Below, piece by piece: positions 1 to 8,198 of a DNA stretch of 54,337 nucleotides. How positions within the stretch are numbered: position 1 is the stretch's first letter; each line of letters opens with the position of its first letter. The translations under genes and the position numbers were made by a program. The notes below the pieces were generated by a model, which saw only the letters and a program-made list of their open reading frames with translations, was not told the DNA's origin and did no database searches. Source of the DNA: CAZJLP01 sp964546955 (GTDB lineage Bacteria; Verrucomicrobiota; Verrucomicrobiia; Opitutales; Opitutaceae); contig CAZJLP010000037.1 in NCBI GenBank assembly GCA_964546955.1, positions 1-54,337 of the forward strand. Reading direction: 5' to 3'.

Positions 1-211
1 GCACCGTTCGGTTGAGTGGCTCTCGGATCGGGTCACTTAAGCTAGTGGAATTCCGGCTGATCCCCTTCGGCGACAGACTTGAAGGTTCTGCTCATCGCAG
101 ACAACAACCCTCGATTAGCGGGTCCTTACCAGCGCAGGCGATTTGCCGAAGCTTCGTTTGGGATTTCACCCATGGGTGAAATCCGATTGGGGTAGAAATC
201 ACGGCTACGGG

Positions 212-1816
212 CTACCCTTTACGGAGACGAACCCAGAAGCGACTGCCGGCGCCAGGCTGCGACTCGACGCCCGCGCTGCCACCCATCCGCTGCACCGCTT
301 TCCTCACGATCGCGAGACCGATGCCCGTCCCTTTGAAGTCGTGCTGATAATGCGCGCGCTCAAACATTTCGAAAATACGTTCCTGGTCCGCCGGATTGAT
401 GCCCACGCCATTGTCTTCAACCCAAAGCAGCACGTCGGTTCCGACGTTTTCGGTTCGCAGTAAGACCGTTGGGCATTGGTCGGGGCGGACAAACTTGATG
501 GCGTTGCTCAAAAGATTTGAGAACACCTGCGTGAGTAGGGGGGCCGACCCCATCACAAGCGAGAGTGGTTCCTGAATGAGAATGCGTGCATTCGGCGGCT
601 GCAGGGCTGGAGACTGCTCCGCGTTTTCGCGGACGATTTTCGCGACGTCCACCGGCGCCAGAACGATCTGGTCTCGAGGTACGCGGCAGTAATTGAGCAC
701 GTCCTCTATGAGTTTTTCCAGCCGCGCGGTCGCAGCTTTGATCCGCTGCATTTGCTGGAGCCCGGGCGGACCAAGTGCGTCCTGAAAATCGTCTGACACC
801 GCCTCTGCGTAGGCCCGTATTGCGCGCAAGGGAGCCTGGAGGTCGTGTGAAATCGTGTAGGAGAACGCCTCCAACTCGCCGACGACTTCTTCCAACTGAG
901 CGGTGCGTTCAGAAACGCGCTGCTTGAGATCGTCCTCGGTGTTTTTGTGGGCCGTCATGTCACGCAGCAAAACGGCAAATCCCCGGTGCGCCGGATCGAG
1001 CAGCGCAATCGTCCTTGCGTTGCCCCAGAAACGGGTACCGTCACGCCGTTGATACCACCGCTCCGCGATCGCCTCCCTCCCGGCGAGCGCCTCCGCAAGC
1101 GATTTTTGGGGGGCCAAGCCCGCCGCGTCCTCGGGAGTGAAGATGAGTGAGATGGGATTCCCGACGGCCTCCGAGCGAACCCAGCCGAACGTGAGCTCGG
1201 CTCCACAACTCCACTCCACGATATTGCCCTTCAGATCCAGAAAAGCGATCGCCAGGTCCTTCGCATTGCTCAATAGAAGGCGGAGCCTGGCTGTCTCCGG
1301 CGCAGTCGAGGCAGCCGCGTCGGTCGGCTGTTCGTGCCGGCGTCCTCGTTCCTGCTGGAGTGCAAGAATCGACGATATCTTGGCCCGCAGCAAAGGACGC
1401 CGTGCCGGCATGCTGATGAAATCGATCGCGCCCAATTCGTAGGCGCGGTCTAGGCGTTCATCGGTCTGATCGGCGGAACTGATGAAAACGATCGCAAGAT
1501 TCGAATAGGACGGTCGCGACCGGATTAGCCGGGCCATCTCGAACCCGTCCATCCCAGGCATGTGGATGTCGAGCAACACCAGCGAATACTCGCGTTCCAA
1601 CAATTCGCGCAGACCCGCTTCGCCCGAGGTGGCCACGACAAGATGGTGATTGAGTTCGTCGACGACGGACTGAATCGCCAGCGCTTTGTTCGGCTCATCG
1701 TCCACCAGGAGGATATTGACCCGCCGCGAACTCGCTCTGCCCACATCCTCCTCATGGGGAAATTCTCCGCGGCGCGAAGCCGTGGCTAGACCAGGGAAAG
1801 TGGGATCAGTCGTCAT
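212..1816 (-). CDS. Receiver-PAS-histidine kinase (cytosolic hybrid sensor)
   Basis: Hybrid signalling kinase of 534 residues from the ATG at 1816. Domains in order: a CheY-like receiver (about 33-150) with the acidic pair in LLVDDE and the phosphoacceptor Asp in LVLLDIHMPGMDG; a PAS domain (about 175-290) closing with RDMTAHK; a helical linker; a HisKA box FSYTISHDLQAPLRAI carrying the phospho-His; and a HATPase domain with SNLLSNAIKF, DNGVGI and GTGIGLAIV. There is no membrane segment or signal peptide, so the input is cytosolic and unknown. The receiver has Met where the invariant switch Lys should be (FISMPARRP), so its phosphorylation response may be abnormal. An in-frame GTG at 1894 would add 26 residues of unconserved look. 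No response regulator gene is adjacent; the many stand-alone receivers elsewhere in the window are possible partners. Confidence 0.9.
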   Translation of the reverse strand: MTTDPTFPGLATASRRGEFPHEEDVGRASSRRVNILLVDDEPNKALAIQSVVDELNHHLVVATSGEAGLRELLEREYSLVLLDIHMPGMDGFEMARLIRSRPSYSNLAIVFISSADQTDERLDRAYELGAIDFISMPARRPLLRAKISSILALQQERGRRHEQPTDAAASTAPETARLRLLLSNAKDLAIAFLDLKGNIVEWSCGAELTFGWVRSEAVGNPISLIFTPEDAAGLAPQKSLAEALAGREAIAERWYQRRDGTRFWGNARTIALLDPAHRGFAVLLRDMTAHKNTEDDLKQRVSERTAQLEEVVGELEAFSYTISHDLQAPLRAIRAYAEAVSDDFQDALGPPGLQQMQRIKAATARLEKLIEDVLNYCRVPRDQIVLAPVDVAKIVRENAEQSPALQPPNARILIQEPLSLVMGSAPLLTQVFSNLLSNAIKFVRPDQCPTVLLRTENVGTDVLLWVEDNGVGINPADQERIFEMFERAHYQHDFKGTGIGLAIVRKAVQRMGGSAGVESQPGAGSRFWVRLRKG

Positions 1817-2109
1817 TGACGGGTGAACTGAAGCGGGGAAACGTGGGTAGAGCACGCGGAGGGAGGGCAAGGGCAAGATTATCTCCCGTGTCACATCACC
1901 GGAAGCGGAATACCCCGGTTTTCGGCTCCCCTCAGGCCTAGCCGTGCGATTTAGAACAAACCCGATGGGTTATTACCGGAAAATTCCCGATGTCTGGCCT
2001 CTCAGTTCGCTTTTTTATAGGGATTGTGGAGGTTGTGAGTTGCCCGCCGGGTCCTGTCCCGCCTTGCCTAGGGCTCCGCTCTTTTCGGAAATGGGCGGTC
2101 CGCGGATTC

Positions 2110-2490
2110 ATGAACACAAAAGGAGATAAAGCCCGAGATCTTTGCAGCGACAACGTTGTCACGGTCGACGCCGAACAGCGTCTCTGCGATGTCGTGTCCG
2201 CCCTGAACGAAGCGAACGCGACCCACTGCGCCGTTATCGATGCGGTTCGCGGTCTCTTGGGGATTGTTCGCCTCAGCGACGCGGCAGCCCGTTCCGGAAA
2301 TCGAATTTTCGCCGACCTCCTGCTCGAACCCGCGCCGCTGGATGTTCAAGAGGATCTCGACGCGAGCACGATCCTGCAGTTGATGGATACCCGAAAGGCC
2401 CAGGAAATTGTCGTCCTTTCGGCTTTGCGCAAATACGTCGGCCTTATTACCCGCCATAGCCTCGTGACCTGGCGGATGGCGCAGCGCTGA
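2110..2490 (+). CDS. CBS-domain pair protein
   Basis: A 126-residue protein that is almost entirely two CBS motifs: the first about residues 8-60 (CSDNVVTVDAEQRLCDVVSAL, then HCAVID and GLLGIVRLSD), the second about 65-122 (PLDVQEDLDASTILQLMD, then YVGLITRHSLV). CBS pairs bind adenosine nucleotides and usually sense energy state. With no fused effector, this would act through a partner protein not evident here. ATG 2110 is chosen because the in-frame extension to 1990 is Pro/Cys-rich and unlike a CBS protein. No good Shine-Dalgarno precedes it. It is divergent from the kinase gene to its left. Confidence 0.75.
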   Translation: MNTKGDKARDLCSDNVVTVDAEQRLCDVVSALNEANATHCAVIDAVRGLLGIVRLSDAAARSGNRIFADLLLEPAPLDVQEDLDASTILQLMDTRKAQEIVVLSALRKYVGLITRHSLVTWRMAQR

Positions 2491-2587
2491 ACGCGCGCCA
2501 TCAGTGCTCCTTTTCATTTGAGCAACCGGCAGACTGGGCTGGGGGTAATGAGGAGCTTGAAATGAGCGATAAGAGATGAGCGATCTC

Positions 2588-2962
2588 CTACGCCGTCCTA
2601 TCCATCGAACCGTCTCGGGCATAGTCGTCCAGCTCGGTTCGCGGGAGAGAATGCTGAAGGAAGCCGGTGACCCGATGCTCTGCCGGCATCGTTTCGATCT
2701 GGTATGAAAATCCGCTGTTTTCGGCGTCGGTCACAATGCGCCTCAGCTCCTCGTCCGTGGCGAAACGCTCCTCGCGGGTGAGCGACCTGGCGTTTAACAC
2801 GTTCTCGATTCTCCAGCCCTCCATGCGCAACTTCTTCACGGCGTGCATGGCTGCTTCCTCGATATCGAGGAGATCGCTCATGACGTGTGCAATCGCTTCG
2901 CCCGGAGCGCTGTCACCGCCTTGGCGCGTAGCCGGTGTCACAAGCAATCGAAAATAGAACAT
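2588..2962 (-). CDS. Small hypothetical protein, MFYFR family (copy 1)
   Basis: A 124-residue protein that I do not recognise from any named family. It opens with MFYFRLLVTP, a beta-strand-like start, then has a helical middle (DIEEAAMHAVKKLRMEGWRI) and ends in a strand-helix region with ENSGFSYQIETMP. Two other genes in this window (40723-41043 and 52571-52867) share the same architecture: a hydrophobic opening strand, a helix in which Ala/Asp residues precede a Gly/Asn-Trp/Ser turn, and a final (E/K)xGxxxxV-type strand. The extension upstream to 3058 lacks that pattern, so ATG 2962 is used. It has no signal peptide or membrane segment and is probably cytosolic. Function unknown. Confidence 0.6.
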   Translation of the reverse strand: MFYFRLLVTPATRQGGDSAPGEAIAHVMSDLLDIEEAAMHAVKKLRMEGWRIENVLNARSLTREERFATDEELRRIVTDAENSGFSYQIETMPAEHRVTGFLQHSLPRTELDDYARDGSMDRTA

Positions 2963-3239
2963 CGCGCGGATTCGGACACGTGGAAACGAGAGGCGGTGCC
3001 ACTCAGCCGGGTGGGGTGGGCCCACGGATCTGCTGCCGGAATTTCTCCGGGGCGGCATTCAGGTCCTACCCGACGAGGGCAATAGCGGCCTGGTATTCGC
3101 CGGACTCAAGCGGGCTTCGTTTGCATGCAAGCCGCGAGAGAACAATGACCTATGGACGATCTTGGACCTAATTCGGTGAAACTCTGCCGCAGGGACCAAC
3201 GGCAGGGCGGGAGGCCCCGGACTCCGAGACTGCAGGTTC

Positions 3240-5246
3240 CTAGTCGTCCACGAGAACCAGTTCCAATCCGAAGTGCCTCAGCTGGCCTTCGTCGCCCGCA
3301 GCCTTGTCTTCCACTTCAAGCGCCCACTCGCCCGCTGCGGTTTTGCCGGCGAGGGTAGCGAGTTTCGGTGTATTCAACGCGTCGAAGGTCGCCTTCAAAT
3401 TGTCCGTGCCTCCTCCGGTGCGGTTATGAAGGACAATGGCGGGGATTTTGAGCGCAGTGGGAGCATGGAGACGTACGATCAGGTCACCGATGAACGTGTG
3501 CGCGAGATCGACGTTGACCTTCACCGCTGTCAGCACGGCTGCATCCGCGCAGTTCAGGGTCACTTTTACTTTTCCTCCATCGCGGATGGCCCGCTTGAAA
3601 TTCTTTGCCAGCACGATCGTATTTGTCGCGTTTGAAGGGATTGCGAGCCGCGCCGCCGTTTCGGCGTTGAGCCGTCCATAACCGTAGTAACGACTGCGGC
3701 CCTGGGCGTCGTACGCGCCCCCTTGCGGATCTATTTTGTCGCAGCTGCGTCGCAGAACCTCCCGGACCTCGTCCCACCGCAGGTTGGCATTTCTGGAAAG
3801 CACGAGTGCAGCCACGCCGGCGGCGCCGGGACAGGCGCTCGAAGTGCCGCCGAAGCTGTTCGTGTAGTTGCCAGCAACATCGCCTTCGCGAACGTCGCCG
3901 GGGTTGTACCCGGTCGGTCCACTCCGATCGGTGGTCCAAATACCCGGGGTAAGCGGTTCGGGGCGCCCCTGCGCCGGCCATGCGAAATCGTTGCTCGGAA
4001 AGCTGCAGAAGACGGCCGCCCCGAAATCGCTATAGACGCTCCGCTTGCCCCGATCGTTGCATGCGGCCACCGCGATCACTTTCGGGTAGCTCGCATAGCC
4101 GTCGTTTTCGACCCGTTCATTCCCGTTGCCGGCCGCGAACAGAATCACGCAGCCTTTGCCGCCTCGTCCTTTCTTGATCGCGTGTTCGATCGCAAGGCGC
4201 GTCGAGTCGGAGATCGGTACGATCGCGGTATGCGCCGGATCGGTTGGATCGAACCAGGCACCGTCGGTGGGGCCCCAGCTGCACGAGATAATGTCTGCTC
4301 CGTTGTCCGCCGCCCAAACGAAAGCATCGGCCTCCGCCTGCGATCCGATGCCCGAGGCGAGACGGATGGGCATGAGTTTCGCGCCCGGCGCGACGCCCGA
4401 GGCGCCGAGACGTCCGTCCGCGCAGGCGACGCCGGCGCAGGCCTGGCCGTGACGGTCCGCGCTGGAGGGGCGGGGATCGTTGGACTGGCGCGTCACATCC
4501 CGCGGAGCGACGATCTTGCCGGGCCGAGAAAACTCTTCATGCTGGAGGTCGAATCCGTCATCGACGACCGCGATGGTCACGCCCTCGCCGCGCGTCAGCG
4601 CGTGAGCCGCAGCGACGTTTGCATGCGCGTTGATTGCCTGGCCAGCCACCGTCGCGGGCTGAAGATGCCATTGCTGGGGAGCGATCGCACGGGCCCTCCG
4701 CCGGCGCACCAATTCGGGGTGGCAGAGCTCCACTTCGGTCTTGGCCAGCAGCTCCGACGCGGTGTCGAAGATCACGCTTCCGGTGCCCTCGGGAGCCTCC
4801 ACGAAGTAGAGGTTGCGGGCATAGGGGAGGGTGCGCTTCACGGTCAAGCCGGCCTCTTGAATAATCTGTTCCGCACGGTCCGCGCTGCAGTCGTCCTCGA
4901 ACTTGATGAAAAAATTTTCCGTGTAGATCACCGGTTCGCCCGAACCCGTTTCCACGAAAACCCCGCCCGCGAACCGTGTGTCGGGCGCAGCCTGCAATTC
5001 CGTTTTTATCTCCGCGAGGCCGCGGCTGGCGCGACGCGTGCCCCCGGCCTTGCGGCGATACACCTCGACTCCCGCATCGGGAAAGTCGAAAAGAAGTTCC
5101 ATTTCGTCCAGGACGGCTCGCTCCGGACGCACGACCGGGCCGGACCGCGTCGATCGTCCACTGCGCGTGCGGAGCGCGAGCAGATCGGGGCTTTTCTTGA
5201 ATTCGAGAGCACGGCCTTTTTTACCGCCGAAGCGAACGGTGGGCAT
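3240..5246 (-). CDS. S8 (subtilisin-type) serine protease with N-terminal propeptide and C-terminal P domain
   Basis: A 668-residue protease. The catalytic triad is complete: Asp229 in IAVVDDGFD, His266 in DRHGQACAGVA and Ser469 in GGTSSACPGAA; the oxyanion Asn lies in LFAAGNGN. Residues about 105-185 form a propeptide-like alpha/beta domain resembling the fervidolysin N-terminal prodomain (starting NFFIKFEDD and ending near CHPELVRRR). Residues about 560-668 form a proprotein-convertase P domain (VNVDLAHTFIGDLIVRLHAP and GEWALEVEDKAAGDEGQL). The N-terminus MPTVRFGGKKGRALEF has no signal peptide or lipobox, which is unusual for this class and suggests cytosolic activity or non-Sec export. The divergent neighbour at 5361 encodes only a propeptide-like domain. 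Family and active site are secure; substrate and location are not. Confidence 0.92.
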   Translation of the reverse strand: MPTVRFGGKKGRALEFKKSPDLLALRTRSGRSTRSGPVVRPERAVLDEMELLFDFPDAGVEVYRRKAGGTRRASRGLAEIKTELQAAPDTRFAGGVFVETGSGEPVIYTENFFIKFEDDCSADRAEQIIQEAGLTVKRTLPYARNLYFVEAPEGTGSVIFDTASELLAKTEVELCHPELVRRRRARAIAPQQWHLQPATVAGQAINAHANVAAAHALTRGEGVTIAVVDDGFDLQHEEFSRPGKIVAPRDVTRQSNDPRPSSADRHGQACAGVACADGRLGASGVAPGAKLMPIRLASGIGSQAEADAFVWAADNGADIISCSWGPTDGAWFDPTDPAHTAIVPISDSTRLAIEHAIKKGRGGKGCVILFAAGNGNERVENDGYASYPKVIAVAACNDRGKRSVYSDFGAAVFCSFPSNDFAWPAQGRPEPLTPGIWTTDRSGPTGYNPGDVREGDVAGNYTNSFGGTSSACPGAAGVAALVLSRNANLRWDEVREVLRRSCDKIDPQGGAYDAQGRSRYYGYGRLNAETAARLAIPSNATNTIVLAKNFKRAIRDGGKVKVTLNCADAAVLTAVKVNVDLAHTFIGDLIVRLHAPTALKIPAIVLHNRTGGGTDNLKATFDALNTPKLATLAGKTAAGEWALEVEDKAAGDEGQLRHFGLELVLVDD

Positions 5247-5312
5247 GATTTTTCGGACTTGAGCGTTGGAGTTGCAGAATGGCTGTCGCGCGCGCAGAGT
5301 GTGGCGTCGTAC

Positions 5313-5338
5313 CGGAGGTACATCCGATCGGACCTCCG
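5313..5338. promoter_or_regulatory. Nested inverted repeat between protease and orphan propeptide genes
   Basis: The left arm CGGAGGT (5313-5319) and the right arm ACCTCCG (5332-5338) are perfect complements. The interior contains the perfect palindrome TCCGATCGGA (5323-5332 region). The element lies in the 114-bp spacer between the divergent starts at 5246 and 5361. The position fits an operator that could control both genes, but no regulator gene is nearby and no promoter was recognised. Confidence 0.35.
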
Positions 5339-5360
5339 CCTGTTACACCCACGCGCTTCG

Positions 5361-5726
5361 ATGCCTGACACATATCCGAGCGAATTTCAACAAAGCAGCG
5401 CCGCGTCGTCCCGGCGGTATCGGCAGCTGTCGCCCGACGCGCCCGAGGTCTACTCGTTGGAGGGCGATATGGCCCCGGCCACCGCTACCGGGCGCATCCT
5501 GGTGCGCTTCCGCGAAGGAGTTGAGTTTGGCCAACAAGGCGATGCCATAGCGGCCGCAGGTTTTCGCGCCTTGGAACCGCTTAGCTACGCGCCCCACGCC
5601 GGTTGGGTCGTCGCCGCTTCCGGTCGAACCGCCGATAGCCTCAGCCACTTCGGACGCCTCGCCCAAATCCCCGGAGTCGAGAACGTCGAACCCCAGATGA
5701 TCCGCCCCGCCGCGAGAAAAGGGTGA
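5361..5726 (+). CDS. Stand-alone protease propeptide / inhibitor-like protein
   Basis: A 121-residue protein consisting of a Pro/Ser-rich N-terminus (about 1-40) and one alpha/beta domain (about 41-118). That domain runs from GRILVRFREGVEF through IAAAGFRALEPLSYAP and WVVAASG to IPGVENVEPQMIR. This follows the same order as the propeptide of the divergent protease: FIKF strand, helix, GL(T)VKRTLPYA, YFVEAPEG, helix, and a closing VELCHPEL strand. Free-standing propeptide (I9-like) domains are known to act as inhibitors or folding chaperones of subtilases, so an immunity or chaperone role is inferred. ATG 5361 is used; an in-frame GTG at 5301 would extend it by 20 residues. A much longer in-frame reading from 3723 is the antisense shadow of the protease. 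Confidence 0.7.
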   Translation: MPDTYPSEFQQSSAASSRRYRQLSPDAPEVYSLEGDMAPATATGRILVRFREGVEFGQQGDAIAAAGFRALEPLSYAPHAGWVVAASGRTADSLSHFGRLAQIPGVENVEPQMIRPAARKG

Positions 5727-5850
5727 GACGGCATCCGCCCGTAGCGGCGAGCGCCAGCGAGTGGCGGGATCGACGATTCGCCTGGAGTGCAACTGCCGTC
5801 CGCAGGTTGATTTTTCCACCCGCGATGGGTTACTTCAACGGGCGTCTGAC

Positions 5851-5887
5851 GATAAGCAATAAGCGATAAACATTCAGCAATAAGCAA
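5851..5887. repeat. Short AT-rich GATAAGC-type microrepeats
   Basis: The decamer AGCAATAAGC occurs twice within about 35 bp, interspersed with GATAAGC and GCGATAAA. The stretch lies in the 255-bp spacer downstream of the propeptide gene and contains no recognisable gene. A related patch (GAGCGATAAGAGATGAGCGA) lies at about 2564-2583, also at a gene border. These are probably decayed spacer repeats. Confidence 0.35.
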
Positions 5888-5981
5888 GGGATCGAGCGTT
5901 CGACGTCGATTCCGCGACTCGCTTACGCTCGTAGCCACCGGTCGCCAGAATGAGCAACGACGAACGAACGTTCAGCCACGC

Positions 5982-7037
5982 CTACCCGGCCGCCGCCGCC
6001 GGACGCCCGCGCTCCCGCTCCAGCCACGGCAGATAGCCTTCCGTGATCAAGTAGTGTGTCACCGCATACACCGGCGGCGCGGCGAACGCGCCAAGGACGC
6101 CGAACTCCGCTCCCATGATGAGAAACAGGATCAGCAGCGGAGCCTCTGGAAGATTGACGCGTTTCTTCATCACCATGGGCAGGGTCACATCCGATTCGAT
6201 CTGCTGAATGACGGCGTAGGCCAGGAGCACCCACCACACTTTGTCGGGTTCCGTTCCGAGCGTGAGGAGCACCGCGATCGCGGCGGTAATAAGCACCCCG
6301 AAGAAAGGAATGAAATCGAGGACAATGGTAAGGAGCGCAATCAGCAGCCAGAAATTCACCCCGATCAATCCGAGTGCGATCGCTGTCATCGCTCCGCTGA
6401 TGGTTAAAACGATCATTTGCCCGGTAAACCACTGCCGCAGCACCCGAGCAGAGCCGTGACCAAGCTCGGTCAGTCGCGGTCGCCAGCGCGGCGCGAAAAG
6501 GCGGATAAATCCGCGGGTGTAGGCTTCCGCGTTCGCCGCGGTGAAGATCGCCAGCATGAACATCAACAACGCGCCAGCGAGTGCCTCCACGCTCATCTTC
6601 ATTCCTTTGAGGATCATCTGACCGGCTCGTTCCAGCGCCGCTTGCGGGTTGAGGTCGCGCGCCGCCTGCCCGAGCCAGGGAATCTGTTTTTTCAGATCTT
6701 CGAATTGTCCCGTAAGCTTTTCGATGATCGCCGGCGCCTGTTGCGCGAGTTGTTCCCCCTGGCCCGCGACGGTTCGATAGATCGCATACCCCAGCCCCGC
6801 GATCGTGAGGAGCAGCACGATCACTACCAGGGTGACGCTGACTCCATGAGGAAGTTTTGCTTTCGTTTTGGTATAACGGATGACCGGGGCGAGCAGCACC
6901 CCGATCCCGACGCCGATCAGGCCCGCCAGCACGATCATCCGAAACGAATACAGAAAGAGAATCAGCAGGACGGCGGCAAACACGGCCACCAGAAGCCTTC
7001 GCATGCGTTTCATCCAGTCCGTCGCTGCCGTAGTCAT
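5982..7037 (-). CDS. AI-2E family (PerM/YdiK-type) membrane protein
   Basis: A 351-residue integral membrane protein with about seven or eight hydrophobic segments: a pair at about 15-45, one at about 65-85, then after a soluble region (about 90-150) segments at about 150-170, 205-225, 230-265 and 295-330. The C-terminal half carries the family hallmark around VLDFIPFFGVLI and the IESDVTLPMVMKK loop. The family is named for the AI-2 exporter TqsA, but most members have other or unknown substrates, so no substrate is assigned. ATG 7037 starts directly before a basic, amphipathic N-terminus (KRMRRLL) and fits the positive-inside rule. It is flanked by unrelated genes and appears monocistronic. 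Confidence 0.9.
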   Translation of the reverse strand: MTTAATDWMKRMRRLLVAVFAAVLLILFLYSFRMIVLAGLIGVGIGVLLAPVIRYTKTKAKLPHGVSVTLVVIVLLLTIAGLGYAIYRTVAGQGEQLAQQAPAIIEKLTGQFEDLKKQIPWLGQAARDLNPQAALERAGQMILKGMKMSVEALAGALLMFMLAIFTAANAEAYTRGFIRLFAPRWRPRLTELGHGSARVLRQWFTGQMIVLTISGAMTAIALGLIGVNFWLLIALLTIVLDFIPFFGVLITAAIAVLLTLGTEPDKVWWVLLAYAVIQQIESDVTLPMVMKKRVNLPEAPLLILFLIMGAEFGVLGAFAAPPVYAVTHYLITEGYLPWLERERGRPAAAAG

Positions 7038-7223
7038 AACCGCTCGCGGACCCGGGTTTTCGCTGCTCGGTTCCCACTCGGGCTCCCGGGCCTTTTCCTA
7101 CTCTGTCATCTACAGGGAGGTTGCCGGGTGCCAAATCGCCTTGGAGCGATTGAACTTCGGACGAATCCGCATAAACTGTGGGGACCGGACACAGAGCAGG
7201 CTTAACCCTAACGAAAGGACGTT

Positions 7224-7994
7224 ATGCTGCGCACATATACCGCCTTGAAATACTGTCCGCTGGACGCGCGTGAGGGTGAGATCGGCGCGATCAGCGATGT
7301 CTTTTTTGACGATACCGATTGGGTTATCCGGTATTTTGTGGTCACTACGTCCGGCTGGCTCCTGGGCCGACGCGTGTTAATTTCTCCGGGATTTCTCGGC
7401 GCGATTGACCCTGCCGAGGGCAAGGTTGCGGTCGACCTGACGCGCGACCAGGTAAAGCACAGTCCCGACGTTAACACCGATCGGCCGATCACGCGGGGCG
7501 AAGAACTCGCGCACCATCGCTACTACGGGACGCCCATCTATTGGGGCGGTTTCGGCATCGACGTGACGCCGTTCCTGATTCAAGCGGGGCCGGAAAAGAA
7601 CTCCGATCAGGCAGACGAGGCCGATTTCCCACGGAGCGAAGATGTGGACGGCAAAGGCCGCGATTCCCACCTTCGCAGCGCGAACGACGTCCACGGTTAC
7701 CATGTGCATGCCAGCGACGGCAGTATCGGCCATGTGGAGGACTTTTTGATCGAATCTGAGTTCTGGCAGATCCAATACCTCGTCATCGACACCCGAAATT
7801 GGTGGCCGGGTAAACGCGTGGTCGTGCCCGCCAAAGCGATCAAGAACGTCAACTGGTTGAGCGGAGCCGTAGCTACGCATCTTACGCGCGACCAAGTGAA
7901 GCAGGCCCCCGAGTTCCAGCCGTCGCTCTTCGACGGCGCCGCGTATCACGACAGTATCCAGCGTTATTATCACGACGTCCTCCTGCCGCGCTAG
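7224..7994 (+). CDS. Tandem PRC-barrel domain protein
   Basis: A 256-residue soluble protein with two PRC-barrel repeats. The first (about 1-78) contains ARGEG-like REGEIGAISDVFFDD, then WVIRYFVV and LLGRRVLISP. The second (about 150-232) contains DGSIGHVEDFLIE, WQIQYLVIDT and WPGKRVVVPAKAI. Both repeats close with almost the same helix, LTRDQVKHSP and LTRDQVKQAP, a strong sign of internal duplication. PRC barrels are small beta folds found in RimM and photosynthetic reaction-centre H subunits; the stand-alone tandem form is widespread, often stress-linked, and has no defined reaction. The gene has one of the few convincing ribosome binding sites here (AAAGGA about 6 nt before ATG 7224). It is divergent from the AI-2E family gene. 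Confidence 0.88.
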   Translation: MLRTYTALKYCPLDAREGEIGAISDVFFDDTDWVIRYFVVTTSGWLLGRRVLISPGFLGAIDPAEGKVAVDLTRDQVKHSPDVNTDRPITRGEELAHHRYYGTPIYWGGFGIDVTPFLIQAGPEKNSDQADEADFPRSEDVDGKGRDSHLRSANDVHGYHVHASDGSIGHVEDFLIESEFWQIQYLVIDTRNWWPGKRVVVPAKAIKNVNWLSGAVATHLTRDQVKQAPEFQPSLFDGAAYHDSIQRYYHDVLLPR

Positions 7995-8198
7995 CGCGTG
8001 AGTTTACGTGAATCGATGCGAATTGGGTATACGACTTGTGACCCAGAGAGCAGAGGACGAACCTTGGGGGGACTGAGCGAAACTGGTTGATCGATATGCG
8101 GCTCAAGAAGGGAGAACGACGGCAGGCAGCAGGCATCGAAGGAACGACAAGGATCGATAACTCAAAATCAAAATCAACCTACCGCCGCTTGCGGCGGC

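Noticed and set aside
3723..5360. Long plus-strand open frame running into the propeptide gene
   Set aside because: It is antisense to the S8 protease, Arg/Gly-rich and without domain features; only the part from 5361 has a recognisable domain.
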